A model generated the notes under the pieces. The model was not told where the DNA came from and did not search any database. It was given only the letters and a program-made list of their open reading frames with translations. Both the position numbers and the translations under genes were made by a program. Source: Acuticoccus kalidii (GTDB lineage Bacteria > Pseudomonadota > Alphaproteobacteria > Rhizobiales > Amorphaceae). From it: a stretch of 64,000 nucleotides of DNA. The stretch spans positions 1 to 64,000 of the forward strand of contig NZ_JAKGCS010000033.1 of assembly GCF_021556395.1 (NCBI RefSeq). The letters are read 5' to 3'. Of this stretch, positions 1-8,819 are shown piece by piece (position 1 is the stretch's first letter; every line of letters begins with the position of its first letter).

Positions 1-984
1 GCCCACACCCACGATGTCGGCGCGATCGACGGCCTCGAGGCGATCCTCGCAACGCGCGGCGCCGGGCTCGGCACCCGCCCCGGCGAGGCGCCCACCGATT
101 GGCTCTCGTCGGTCGACGGCGCCGATACCGCGCTCGCCCATTATGACGCCTCCGCCGTCGCGGTCGGCCAGCACGGCGCGGTGCTCCGCATCAAAGGGCA
201 GGGCGTCGTGGCGCCCGCCGTCCCGCGGGCCTTCGAGAGCTGGCACATCTATCGCCTGCGCGCCGCCTTCCGCATGTACCATCGCGGCAGCGATCCCGCC
301 GGCGACACCGTCACCGTCGGCGTCGTCTGGCTCGACCGGAACAAGAAGCCGATCGGGACCGCGACCTTCGAGGAGATCCGCATCCTCGACGTGCCGGCGC
401 GCTATGTGGCGGGGCCGTTCCACATGGCCCTCGATGCGGGCGAGGGGGTCGAGGCGGTCGCGCCGAACGGCACCGTCTATGCCCGGCCCTTCGTGCGCAG
501 CTTCTCGGCCGACGCCGTCCTCGATGTCGAGGTGATCGAGACCGTCGACACCTGGGATCTCGTCACCTGGACGCCGAGCCTCGTCGGCGCCACCAACGCC
601 GTCGCAGCGCTCGATGCCTCCGTTTCCGCGCTCGCCGCCGAGACGACGGCGCTTGCCGAGAAGATCGACCTCGCGCCGCGCACCGCGCGCCTCACCGTGC
701 CGAACAACGCCGTCGTCGCGGTCGCGCTCGGCGCGCTGACGATCGGCCGCCTCGGCATCACCGGCCCGACCGACGCGCTGTCGGGCGATCTACGCATCAA
801 CACACCGGAAACGGGCCTCGCCAAAGCCTGGGGCCTCGGCGGGGTCGAGCTTGCGACCGGCGCCCATTCCGGCACGACCGGCGATCCCGGATCCGTCACC
901 GTCAGCCTCGACGCGCCCGAGCGCCTCCTCGTCGAGAACCGATCCGGATCGACCTTGACCTTCATCACGACGCTCGTGGGGTAA
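1..984 (+). CDS. Phage structural/tail-associated protein, 5' partial
   Basis: The frame is open from the first base of the window to the TAA at 982-984, so the start lies upstream and at least 327 residues are visible. No named domain is recognised. The visible part has a beta-rich middle around residues 60-180, a short Ala-rich helical stretch around 198-220 that could be a trimerising coiled coil, and a beta-rich C-terminal part. A small protein and two tail spikes follow on the same strand, so a baseplate or tail-fibre role is likely. That role is inferred from position only. The gap to the next gene is 6 bp. Confidence 0.7.
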   Translation, partial: AHTHDVGAIDGLEAILATRGAGLGTRPGEAPTDWLSSVDGADTALAHYDASAVAVGQHGAVLRIKGQGVVAPAVPRAFESWHIYRLRAAFRMYHRGSDPAGDTVTVGVVWLDRNKKPIGTATFEEIRILDVPARYVAGPFHMALDAGEGVEAVAPNGTVYARPFVRSFSADAVLDVEVIETVDTWDLVTWTPSLVGATNAVAALDASVSALAAETTALAEKIDLAPRTARLTVPNNAVVAVALGALTIGRLGITGPTDALSGDLRINTPETGLAKAWGLGGVELATGAHSGTTGDPGSVTVSLDAPERLLVENRSGSTLTFITTLVG

Positions 985-990
985 CGGCAG

Positions 991-1347
991 ATGACCAATC
1001 TGACAGCGCGCACCAACGCCGACTTCTTCGCGGCGCTGCGCATCGGCGACGAATACACCCGCGGCCGTCTCGACGATTGGAAGATCGTCATGATGATCCG
1101 CGAGAGCGCCGACGCGGCCGGCTTCCTGCACGCCGTCTCGACGACCGGCGGCGGGCTCACGATCACCGATCCCGTCGGCCGGACCGTCGAGATCAACATT
1201 CCGATGGAGACGATCGAGGCGATCGGCGTCGGCCGCTACGTCTACGACCTCCAGCTTCAGAACAAGACGACCGAGGTCCGATCATCGACCCCGACCGGCG
1301 ACTTCGAGATCGTCCAGGGCATCTCGCGCTTCGGAGACCTCGCATGA
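991..1347 (+). CDS. Small phage protein of unknown function
   Basis: This is a 118-residue protein starting at ATG 991, six bases after the upstream stop. It begins with a short segment on participation in a reading frame that reads MTNLTARTNADFF and is otherwise predicted to be mostly beta strand. There are no cysteines, signal peptide or membrane segment. The pattern of a hydrophobic strand followed by a TSTGG-like turn resembles small accessory proteins found just before tail spikes in alphaproteobacterial prophages. The last base pairs overlap the tail-spike start (ATGA), so translation is probably coupled. I do not recognise the family. Confidence 0.65.
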   Translation: MTNLTARTNADFFAALRIGDEYTRGRLDDWKIVMMIRESADAAGFLHAVSTTGGGLTITDPVGRTVEINIPMETIEAIGVGRYVYDLQLQNKTTEVRSSTPTGDFEIVQGISRFGDLA

Positions 1348-3155
1348 ACGTGCCGATCACCAAGATCGCGATGGAGCGGACCGGCCGCGACGGCCTCGGC
1401 GTGATCACCGGCGACGGTGCGCCCGATCCCGCCGCCGGCCGCATCGGCGAACTCTATATCGATCTCGCGAACGTCAACCTCTACGGCCCCAAGAGCGGGC
1501 TCGCGGGGTGGGGCGGTCCGACCTCGCTCGCCGGCAACAGTTGGTCGCCCGTCATCGCGGCCGAGGATGACGGCGCGCGGTCCGTCCTGAAGGTCGTCGA
1601 TTGGGTCGGCGGACAAGGGACGAAGCCCGCGTCGCCGGTCTATATCGGATCAAGCGGCCTTGTCTCGGACATCGCCGATGCGTCCAATGTGCGCGGTGCG
1701 CAGGGCGAGGCGACAGCCGCGCAAGGCGCGAAAGCCGATACCGCCGTTCAGCCGGGCGACCTCGCCGCGGTGGCGACGACGGGTGACGCGGCCGAGCTTT
1801 CCGGAACGCTTGCCGCCGCTCGGCTCGACGTCGCCGCGACACGCTCGCACCTCAAGGTGTTCGACGATTGCGTTTTCCTCGAGGAGTTCGGCGGCAAGCC
1901 GAACGACGGCTCGGCGGCGCAAGTCGCGGCGAACGATGTCGCTCTTGCGCAGGCCCTCGCGACGGGGCGGCCGATCATCCTGAATGAAGGCATTTGGTAT
2001 GTCTCGGCGCCGCAGACCGTTCGCGATCAGAATGCCGTCACGATCCGCGGCCGCGGATGCCTCAGCACCCGCTTCGTCGTCACCGATCCCGACATCACCC
2101 TCTTCGACATCGCGCATAGCGAGACGCCGGCCCGAACCGACTGGATGATTTGCGACATCGGCGATTTCGGGATTTCGTTTCTGGGCGCCGGCATCGCCAC
2201 GACGGGCCGCGCCTTCCGGCTCGAGTCCATCCTCGGCGGTCAGATCTCGAACATGCGGATTGAGGGCTATCACATTGCCTACGATCTCGTGTCGTGCGGC
2301 CACATGCAGCTTCACAATCTGCAATGCCAGTGCCCGTGGGAGGGAACGGGGACCGGTATCCTCACCGCCTACGCGACCTTCATCTTCCGCGAGAAGGGTT
2401 TTAAAGGCAGCTTCGGCCACTTCATGAGCAATTGCGAGGTGTGGGGCGGTGCCGGGGTGGAGAACGTCATTCTCATTCACGGCAATGATGGGCTTTACGT
2501 CACCAACTGCCACTTCAACAAAGCGAAGTACCACCTCCATCTGTGGCCGAACCAATTGGATGGAGCCGAGGAGGTGCACAACAAGCGGATTTTCTCGATC
2601 CGCTTCAACCAGGTCTATTTCGACGCGGACGGTGCGGACGTCGCCGGCCCGAAATTCTACGTTGAAAGCTCGGGATCGGCGGCGAACACCAACGACATCA
2701 GCCGCATCTCGTTCAACGGGTGCGAGATCCGCGGCGGCGCCGGCGCCTGGCGCTTCAACACCGCGCCGGGCGGCCTTCAAGGCTTATGGCGCATCGAGCT
2801 CGTGAGCTTCAGCGACTGCGAGTTCGGCGGGCAGACCGCCGCGCCGATCGACCTGAGGGTCGGGCCGGGCTTCAGCGCCAAGACGCTCTTGCAGGATTTT
2901 CGGATCAGCGGGGGCTTTGCGTACAGCAGCAACACCGCCGAGGAGGTCGCGATCCTCGCCGGCAAGGGCGCGCTCTTCTCCGACTTCAAAGCGCGCGGTA
3001 CTTACGCGATCGGCGTCCGGATCGCCTCCGACAGCGTCGGCAACATCGTCGACGGTTTCTATCACAACCTCTTCACGCCCGGATCGACGCCCACCGTCGT
3101 CGATGCCGGGGCCGAAGCGGCCACCATCGGCAGCGTCATCAAGGCGGCCGCCTGA
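1344..3155 (+). CDS. Phage tail spike with probable beta-helix body
   Basis: This 603-residue protein starts at ATG 1344, overlapping the previous stop by ATGA. A longer in-frame extension upstream only shadows the preceding gene. Residues about 1-110 form a head module containing YGPK and GWG motifs, shared with the next gene. From about residue 160 a region typical of pectate-lyase-like right-handed beta-helices follows (LEEFGGKPNDGSA, then repeated strands such as GRGCLSTRFVV and GGQISNMRIEGYHIAYDL). In that family the helix carries polysaccharide-binding or depolymerase sites. The probable role is recognition of a capsule or LPS receptor at the tail tip. Enzymatic activity is not demonstrated by the sequence. 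Confidence 0.8.
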   Translation: MNVPITKIAMERTGRDGLGVITGDGAPDPAAGRIGELYIDLANVNLYGPKSGLAGWGGPTSLAGNSWSPVIAAEDDGARSVLKVVDWVGGQGTKPASPVYIGSSGLVSDIADASNVRGAQGEATAAQGAKADTAVQPGDLAAVATTGDAAELSGTLAAARLDVAATRSHLKVFDDCVFLEEFGGKPNDGSAAQVAANDVALAQALATGRPIILNEGIWYVSAPQTVRDQNAVTIRGRGCLSTRFVVTDPDITLFDIAHSETPARTDWMICDIGDFGISFLGAGIATTGRAFRLESILGGQISNMRIEGYHIAYDLVSCGHMQLHNLQCQCPWEGTGTGILTAYATFIFREKGFKGSFGHFMSNCEVWGGAGVENVILIHGNDGLYVTNCHFNKAKYHLHLWPNQLDGAEEVHNKRIFSIRFNQVYFDADGADVAGPKFYVESSGSAANTNDISRISFNGCEIRGGAGAWRFNTAPGGLQGLWRIELVSFSDCEFGGQTAAPIDLRVGPGFSAKTLLQDFRISGGFAYSSNTAEEVAILAGKGALFSDFKARGTYAIGVRIASDSVGNIVDGFYHNLFTPGSTPTVVDAGAEAATIGSVIKAAA

Positions 3156-3170
3156 GCGCTCGGAGACATC

Positions 3171-5387
3171 ATGATCACCACCAAGGTCGAACTCACGCCG
3201 GTCAACCAGAACGGCGAGGACGGGCGCACGATCGTCTCCGGGCGCGGCAGCCCGGCGCTCGCCGTCGGCCGCCTCGGCGACTTCTTCTATGACACGCTGA
3301 ACGGCTATTTTTACGGGCCGAAGACGTTCGCCGGTTGGGGCGTCGGAACGCGCATCGGCCAGCAGGGTTGGACGCCCATCCCCGGCATCGCCAATGATGG
3401 CGGGCGGCGCGTCCTTCAAGTCGTCGACTGGCAAGGCGGATCCGGCGCGAAGCCGGCCACCCTCGGCTATCTCGGCAGTGCCGGCATCGTCTCCGACATC
3501 GCCGAAGCGATCGACGTGCGCGGCGCGACCGGCGATCCGACCGCCGCGGAGATCGTCACCCTGATCGCCGATGACGAACCCGCGCAAACCGGGCTCCTCG
3601 ATGCGCTCGGCGTCGACGCCTCGATCGACCGCGTCAAAATCTTCGACACCCGCACCCAATCGCCCGTTCTCGCCGAGGTCGATCCCGCCGGGGCCATCGT
3701 GCGGCAAGTCTTCGAGAACCGGCCGCGCGCCAACCAGTTGGACGTGACAAAGGTTCTGACGCGAGCGACCTATGCGGGCGTTCCGATCATCGACACAGAT
3801 CGTCGGATCGTGGGGTTCGTGTCGGCCGGCGAGCCGAGCCAAGCGGCCTATCCCGAGGACGATATCCGCGCCTTCGCGCCGGGGATCGATCTCACCGGCA
3901 CGATCGACGAGAGCGCGGCGCTGAAGGGCGCCCACGACGCGGCAGCCGCGGCCGGCCTCACTTCGCTCTATATCGAAGGGCCGATCAACGCGCCGAGCGC
4001 GATCTTCCTGGGCGATGTCCATTTCCGGACGCGCACCGGCAAGGGCCGCCTCATCGGCACCTATCGCAAGCGCGTGATCCCCGAGACCGCGGCACCGCTC
4101 GCGGCGCTCAACGATGTCGTGCCGGAGACGCACCTCGCGGCCTGGAACGCGGCCGTCGCAGCGGCGACGCCGAGCGCCCCCGCGATCCTCTGCTACATGA
4201 GCGATAGCTGGGGGCAGCCGAACCAGCTCGTCGGCGCAACGTCGTATTTCGAGGAGCTGCTCCGCCAGGCGCTTTGGGCACAGTATGGGACCAAGGCGCT
4301 CGACGGCAGCATCGTGATCGTGAACCGCGCGATCGGCGGGTCGACGTGGCTCGACGCCGCCGGGGTCGGCAATGCCGCGTCCGTTCCCGGCTGGTATCTC
4401 GATCCGGAGGCCGACTGGCTCGACTACGTCACCACGCTCGACCTCACCGGCGACGGCCTCACCGCCGCCGAGGCGCCGCACCTCGTCATCCTCGCCTTCG
4501 GCATGAACCACGGCGCCGTGATGGAGGCCGCGACCTTCGACGCGATCGAGCATGTCGTCGACACGGTGCAAGCGATCTCGCCGGCGCCGGACGTCCTTCT
4601 CGTTCCGGGCACGGTCCCGTCCTCGATGTCCCCGACGCGCGGGGCGAAGGTGGCGCAAGAGGCGCGCGCCAGCATGGCCGGCATCGTCCGCTCGGTCGCC
4701 GCGATGCGTGGGCTCGGCGTCATCGATTTCGGTCGCCAGTTCGACGCCGCCCATTGGGGGTTCGATCCGCGGCTGCCGTCCTTCCAGCGTGTGCGCGACG
4801 CGAACGCCGCAATCACCCTGCCTTACGCCTGGCCGGAGGAGACGAGCGACTTCGCGATCAACATCACCGTGCCGGACACCGATGCCGCCTTCTGGGCGAC
4901 CGGCGACGGCCTTCTCACCGTCACGCTTTCCTCGGTGCCCGGCAACGTCCTCATCCTGGAGCGGGATAGCGGGACCGGAAACATCGCCGTCACGGTTAAC
5001 GCCTGCACCGGGCGGACGTCGATCCCGCGAACCGTGACCGAACTCGCAGGCCATGTCGGCTATGGCGGGGTTCTCAGCATCACGGCGCGCGGGCCCTCGC
5101 TTTACGTCATGTGGCGCTGGTCGGTCGTCCTCAATCGGCCCGTCATCCGCGGCGGCGGCCAGTTCACGCCGACGATCGGCTTCGGCGGCGCGTCGATCGA
5201 CGTGACCGCCAATATTGTGGCGCGCGCGAACCTTCCGGCGGTCAACCCATACCTCACCGATGCGGAGGCCTGGGGCAATGACGGCACCGATGCCGGCGAT
5301 ATCGGCGGCAACGACGAGAACCATCTGTCCGAGCCCGGCCGCTCCGAGATCTTCGCAAAACTCTTTCATTCCACCCGGTTCAGGTGA
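3171..5387 (+). CDS. Phage tail spike with SGNH-hydrolase domain
   Basis: This is a 738-residue protein. Residues about 1-115 repeat the head module of the preceding spike (YGPK, GWG, VLQVVDWQGG). Residues about 335-730 form a GDSL/SGNH-type domain: YMSDSWGQ (Ser344 or Ser346 in the nucleophile block), NRAIGGST (block II Gly), LAFGMNH (block III, with His after Asn) and a late DENH motif as candidate Asp/His of the triad. Such domains deacetylate or hydrolyse surface polysaccharides in several phage spikes. It follows the first spike by 15 bp and overlaps the next gene by GTGA. A host-receptor role is inferred from family and context. Confidence 0.8.
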   Translation: MITTKVELTPVNQNGEDGRTIVSGRGSPALAVGRLGDFFYDTLNGYFYGPKTFAGWGVGTRIGQQGWTPIPGIANDGGRRVLQVVDWQGGSGAKPATLGYLGSAGIVSDIAEAIDVRGATGDPTAAEIVTLIADDEPAQTGLLDALGVDASIDRVKIFDTRTQSPVLAEVDPAGAIVRQVFENRPRANQLDVTKVLTRATYAGVPIIDTDRRIVGFVSAGEPSQAAYPEDDIRAFAPGIDLTGTIDESAALKGAHDAAAAAGLTSLYIEGPINAPSAIFLGDVHFRTRTGKGRLIGTYRKRVIPETAAPLAALNDVVPETHLAAWNAAVAAATPSAPAILCYMSDSWGQPNQLVGATSYFEELLRQALWAQYGTKALDGSIVIVNRAIGGSTWLDAAGVGNAASVPGWYLDPEADWLDYVTTLDLTGDGLTAAEAPHLVILAFGMNHGAVMEAATFDAIEHVVDTVQAISPAPDVLLVPGTVPSSMSPTRGAKVAQEARASMAGIVRSVAAMRGLGVIDFGRQFDAAHWGFDPRLPSFQRVRDANAAITLPYAWPEETSDFAINITVPDTDAAFWATGDGLLTVTLSSVPGNVLILERDSGTGNIAVTVNACTGRTSIPRTVTELAGHVGYGGVLSITARGPSLYVMWRWSVVLNRPVIRGGGQFTPTIGFGGASIDVTANIVARANLPAVNPYLTDAEAWGNDGTDAGDIGGNDENHLSEPGRSEIFAKLFHSTRFR

Positions 5388-6256
5388 CGAATATGCTGGT
5401 TTTTCAGGTCAACACGGCCGCCCCCGAGGGCGCCGACATCCTCGTCGAGGACGATCTCCTCAAAGGCGCGAACAATGGCGTCCCGTGGCTCGTGCATATG
5501 GGCTGGCAAGGCAGCTATGGCGGCGAGACGCCCGTTCCGGACGGCGCCGTCGTCTCCAATATGGCAGGCCCCGACAACTCTAGCGTCGCGGTGCCGTTCG
5601 GTCAGCCGATCATCGCCGGGGGCGGGCTCGACTTTTCGACGGTCGACCGGTCCGGGACATATCTCACGATCCCGCCTTCGGTCTCCACGGCGATCGCCGA
5701 TGCCGGGCAGGAGTTCCTGGTCTGCCTTTATCTGAAGCTGCCCCTCGAATCGGAGTGGGCGCAGATCGCCGGGCAGGCGCGGACGATCTTCTATTTCTGC
5801 GACTCGGGAAACTATCTCACCATGCCGGATATTCTGACGATCCGGCTTACCGGAAGCGGCGGCGTCGAGCAGATCCTCGCCCACCGGCAGACCGCGCTCG
5901 GCGAGTTTAATGCGCTCCTCGCGATGTCCCCGCTTGACCCGGCTGCTCATGGCGAAGTCGCGCAGCTCGCTTTCTGGCGGGATGGAGAGAAGGAATATTT
6001 CTCGATGAAGACGACGCCCACCGGGCGGATCACGCGGTCTGCCGCTGCTGGTGTCGACAACTTCAACGCGATCTCCGGGCTCACCGGCAAGATCGGCCTC
6101 ACGCCGACATGGCCCTCGCCATTGTCCGGGCAGGACCTCGAAACGCGAAAATTCCGCTTCTATCGCGGCTTCGTCGAGATCCCGAGCGTCTCCGGCCGCG
6201 ATCCGCTCGCCGTCCTCGACGAGGATTGGAGCCGGAATATCGCCGAGTTCGGCTGA
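5384..6256 (+). CDS. Phage tail-associated protein, possible lectin-like fold
   Basis: This is a 290-residue protein. GTG 5384 overlaps the upstream stop; ATG 5393 is an alternative start. It is beta-rich throughout, with aromatic strands such as FLVCLYLKLP and ARTIFYFCDSG spaced like a concanavalin/LamG-type jelly roll, but I cannot assign a family with confidence. It ends in NIAEFG. A copy of the last 16 bases of this frame occurs again at 6815-6830, next to a second VOC gene, showing that its 3' end was included in a duplication. A carbohydrate-binding tail accessory role is plausible from position after two spikes. Confidence 0.65.
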   Translation: MTNMLVFQVNTAAPEGADILVEDDLLKGANNGVPWLVHMGWQGSYGGETPVPDGAVVSNMAGPDNSSVAVPFGQPIIAGGGLDFSTVDRSGTYLTIPPSVSTAIADAGQEFLVCLYLKLPLESEWAQIAGQARTIFYFCDSGNYLTMPDILTIRLTGSGGVEQILAHRQTALGEFNALLAMSPLDPAAHGEVAQLAFWRDGEKEYFSMKTTPTGRITRSAAAGVDNFNAISGLTGKIGLTPTWPSPLSGQDLETRKFRFYRGFVEIPSVSGRDPLAVLDEDWSRNIAEFG

Positions 6257-6660
6257 ACCGCATCAGGCGACAATGTGCCAGAGCACCCCTGACGGATCCC
6301 AGAGATAGGCGATACGCATCCCCCAAATTTGCATCGTCGGGGGACGAGGCGGGGTCACGCCGAACTCGCTCGGCAGGTCGAGTGTCTCGATATGGTGCCA
6401 CCATGTATCAAGATCCTCGACCATGAGCTGCAGCATCAGGTTCTCGGCGAGCGCCTGCGTGTAAAAATCCTGCAACAGGAATGAAAACTCGCCCCGCTCA
6501 TTCGCGAGTTTAATCAGTGCGATCTGCTCACCGAGATGCATCACCTCGAAGCCGAGTGTCCGATAAAAATCCTGGCTCTCCTGGAAATTGCGGGCCGGAA
6601 CGAACGGCCGCATGCTGACGACGGCTGAGGCGAGATCATTCGAGGCCATACAGAACATCC
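6239..6660. repeat. Copy 1 of a diverged direct duplication
   Basis: This unit begins with the 3' end of the preceding tail gene (ATCGCCGAGTTCGGCT at 6239-6254) and contains the first VOC gene. The same 16 bases recur at 6815-6830, followed in both copies by a VOC gene in the same orientation with similar stop-proximal DNA (ATGTGCCAGAGCACCCC). The offset between copies is 576 bases at the left edge and 584 inside the gene. The copies are clearly diverged, so the duplication is old. Confidence 0.75.
6263..6649 (-). CDS. VOC-superfamily (bleomycin-resistance/glyoxalase-like) protein, copy 1
   Basis: This is a 128-residue VOC-fold protein. Its first beta-alpha-beta-beta-beta half starts with SMRPFVPARNFQESQDFYR and LGFEV. 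The second half ends with LWDPSGVLWHIVA. The usual C-terminal metal-binding Glu of glyoxalases is replaced in the WHI context and no matching N-terminal His is present, so a ligand-binding (bleomycin-resistance-like) role is likelier than metal catalysis. ATG 6649 was chosen because a GGGA box lies 8 bases upstream and the paralogue begins at the same point; an ATG three codons earlier also exists. It is transcribed against the phage late genes, as expected for cargo. Confidence 0.8.
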   Translation of the reverse strand: MASNDLASAVVSMRPFVPARNFQESQDFYRTLGFEVMHLGEQIALIKLANERGEFSFLLQDFYTQALAENLMLQLMVEDLDTWWHHIETLDLPSEFGVTPPRPPTMQIWGMRIAYLWDPSGVLWHIVA

Positions 6661-6814
6661 CATCTGAAGTGGCAAAGCGGGCGCCGATTTCGCCCGGAGT
6701 ATGGGTATCGCGGATCAGTCAGGATTGACGCAACGCAATCAGTTAAACCGCATGCGGGTGCTTTCAGTTCATCCGCAGTGTTTCGGCCCATTGGATTCGC
6801 TTAGGACGGCTGAA

Positions 6815-7245
6815 ATCGCCGAGTTCGGCTAGGCCCGCCCTTCCTGGTGGCCCACGATGTGCCAGAGCACCCCGGCCGGATCCCAGAGAAAAATGACGCG
6901 AAGATCTCGCGTCATCGACTTCGGAGGCTGTGGTGCGTTCACGTCGAATTTGGTTGGCAATTCGAGAGCAACGATATGCCGCCACCAGCCATCGAGATTT
7001 TCGACGAAGAGTTGTATCATGGCGTTATGAGCGAACTCTTCCGTATAGAAGTCCTGCAATAAAAACGAGAAAGCGTTAGACTTTCTATCCAATTTGACGA
7101 GCGAGATCTGTTCGCTAAGAGGCCACACTTCGAAGCCAAGTGCGCGATAAAAATCCTGGCTCTTTTGGTACTGTAACGCGGGCACAAACGGCCGCATGCT
7201 GATGACGGTCGAGGCTAGGTGGTTCGGGGCCATAGCCCATCCCTT
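6815..7245. repeat. Copy 2 of a diverged direct duplication
   Basis: This is the second copy of the unit at 6239-6660. It opens with a stranded copy of the tail-gene 3' end (6815-6830), which here does not terminate any long reading frame. The second VOC gene follows. The intervening 6660-6814 has no recognisable gene. Confidence 0.75.
6829..7233 (-). CDS. VOC-superfamily protein, copy 2
   Basis: This 134-residue paralogue of the gene at 6263-6649 shares the strings ISMRPFVPA, SQDFYR, LGFEV, FSFLLQDFYT and LWDPAGVLWHIV. It has a 5-residue C-terminal extension (HQEGRA end) relative to copy 1. ATG 7233 is preceded by AAAGGGATGGGCT, giving a good ribosome-binding site. As in copy 1, the classical glyoxalase metal ligands are not evident. 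Its base composition is lower in GC than that of the flanking phage genes. The ligand is unknown; protection against a small toxic molecule is the usual role of this subgroup. Confidence 0.8.
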   Translation of the reverse strand: MAPNHLASTVISMRPFVPALQYQKSQDFYRALGFEVWPLSEQISLVKLDRKSNAFSFLLQDFYTEEFAHNAMIQLFVENLDGWWRHIVALELPTKFDVNAPQPPKSMTRDLRVIFLWDPAGVLWHIVGHQEGRA

Positions 7246-7431
7246 TCAATCGCCGACATTGCCGTCGGCATAGGTATCGCCGATGCCTATGCCGACCATT
7301 TGTGCCAGTCGGTTCGGATAGCGACTTGCGAGCCACCGATCCGAAACTGCGCACTTCAAACTTGAGTTCCGCCTAGTCGCCTCACTCGGCGCGGCTGAAC
7401 CGGCACATCCCCACGACATGAGGTCAATTCT

Positions 7432-8547
7432 ATGGCTGCCGCATCTGCGCAGAAGGATCCCCTATGGCCTGGCATCAGCGAGGCCCGGAAGGCGGCAATC
7501 CTCGCCGCGGGCGTTCCGCGCGGCTCGCTCGCTCACCTCGAGTATTTCAAGCTCTGGGACGGCGAGCGCGAGATCCCCGGCCCGCGCCACAATCCGCTGA
7601 TCGTCGCGCTCGGCAAAACGGGCCAGATCACCTGGTGGAACAACGACGATGACGCGTACTGCGCCGCCGTCCTCAACGGCGTGATCGTCGTCGCCGGCGG
7701 CGTCAGCACCAAGTCGGCGCTCGCCCGCTCGTTCGCCGAGAACGGCTATGGGACGACGCTCGCTTATCCCGTGCCGGGCGCGATCTTCGTCCAGCCGCGC
7801 AACGGGATCGATTCGATCTTCGGCCACACCGGCCTCGTCGATCACGTCTCGGCCGACGGCAAGCGGATGACGGTGATCAACGCCAACGTCCAGAACATGA
7901 TCAAGTTCTCGACCTATCCGGTCTCCTCGGCGCTGCCCGGCGGCTTCATCTGGCCGGAGGGGATCCCGATGACGGAGGCGGCGCGGGCGGCCGCCGAGGC
8001 CTATCGGAAGGGAACGGGCCGCCCGACGGCGATCGGCGCGCCGGCCGACGCGAGCGTGCGGATGCGGGCGCTTCTCGTGACGGGCATGTCGGGCGAGGAC
8101 GTGCGCGAGCTCCAGCGGCGGCTCGCGCGTCTCGGGATCAAGCCGGCCCTCTCGGGCACCGGCTATTACGGGATCAAGACCGAACAGGCCGTCACCAACT
8201 TCCAGCGCGAGAACGGGGGTCTCGACGTCGACGGCGTTGCCGGGCCGGCGACGCAGCGCGCGATCGAGGTTGCGCTCGAGGCGCACGAGACGAAGGCGGC
8301 GCAGGAGAGGGCGGTCGCGAAGTCCGCCGCGCCGATCGCGACCGCCGGCGCGGCCGGAGCGGGCGCCGTGATCTCTGTCGTGAACGAGGCGAAGGGAACG
8401 CTCGACACCTTCGGCTCGATGGCCGCCACGGTCGGGCCGCTCGGCGAGATCGCCGTCGCCGCGGTGCTCGCGGCCGGCATCGCGGTCGTCGGCTATCTCG
8501 TATGGCGCAAGGTCCGCGGCCGCCGTGTCACCGAGGCGCCGGCATGA
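7432..8547 (+). CDS. Phage endolysin with peptidoglycan-binding domain and C-terminal membrane anchor
   Basis: This is a 371-residue protein with a GAGGT ribosome-binding site. Residues about 5-175 resemble the NlpC/P60-like TIGR02594 family: NNDDDAYCAAVLN places the candidate catalytic Cys, and GHTGLVDH the His. Residues about 205-280 are a PG_binding_1 domain (VRELQRRLARLG, GYYGIKTEQAV, NFQRENGGLDVDGVAGPAT). An Ala/Gly-rich linker precedes a C-terminal transmembrane helix around residues 340-360, followed by a basic tail. It cleaves peptidoglycan for host lysis. The C-terminal anchor is unusual for a soluble endolysin. The stop overlaps the Rz-like start by ATGA, consistent with a lysis operon. 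Confidence 0.85.
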   Translation: MAAASAQKDPLWPGISEARKAAILAAGVPRGSLAHLEYFKLWDGEREIPGPRHNPLIVALGKTGQITWWNNDDDAYCAAVLNGVIVVAGGVSTKSALARSFAENGYGTTLAYPVPGAIFVQPRNGIDSIFGHTGLVDHVSADGKRMTVINANVQNMIKFSTYPVSSALPGGFIWPEGIPMTEAARAAAEAYRKGTGRPTAIGAPADASVRMRALLVTGMSGEDVRELQRRLARLGIKPALSGTGYYGIKTEQAVTNFQRENGGLDVDGVAGPATQRAIEVALEAHETKAAQERAVAKSAAPIATAGAAGAGAVISVVNEAKGTLDTFGSMAATVGPLGEIAVAAVLAAGIAVVGYLVWRKVRGRRVTEAPA

Positions 8548-8819
8548 GCGCGCTCTTCCTCCTCCTCGGCGGCTGGCGCGGTCTCCTCGGCATCGCCGCC
8601 GGCGTCGCGATCGGCGCGAGCTCGGGCTATCTCGCGGGTCGCTGGGCGGAAAGCCACGCCACCGCCGCCAAGATCGAGGCCGCGCTGTCGGCCGCCATTC
8701 TCCAACAATCCGAGGTCGACAATGACGCATTGGACGCGACGAACCGCGCGCGCCGTGACGCTGCTCGCGATGCTGACGCTGGGCGCCTGCTCGACGACGA
8801 CGGCTTCCGGCGGCCTTAG
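8544..8819 (+). CDS. Rz-like inner-membrane spanin subunit
   Basis: This is a 91-residue protein starting at ATG 8544. One N-terminal transmembrane segment (about residues 3-30, Leu/Gly/Ala-rich) is followed by a charged helical domain with KIEAALSAAILQQSEVDN and a very acidic/basic C-terminus. This layout matches i-spanins, which span the periplasm and pair with an outer-membrane lipoprotein. Its 3' third overlaps, in another frame, a lipoprotein gene starting at 8722, the classical Rz/Rz1 arrangement. Assignment is from topology and gene overlap; i-spanins have little sequence conservation. Confidence 0.75.
   Translation: MSALFLLLGGWRGLLGIAAGVAIGASSGYLAGRWAESHATAAKIEAALSAAILQQSEVDNDALDATNRARRDAARDADAGRLLDDDGFRRP

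Noticed and set aside
2784..5369. Long open frame on the minus strand across the SGNH spike gene
   Set aside because: It is an antisense shadow in GC-rich DNA, with no ribosome-binding site or recognisable protein; the plus strand carries a clear tail spike.
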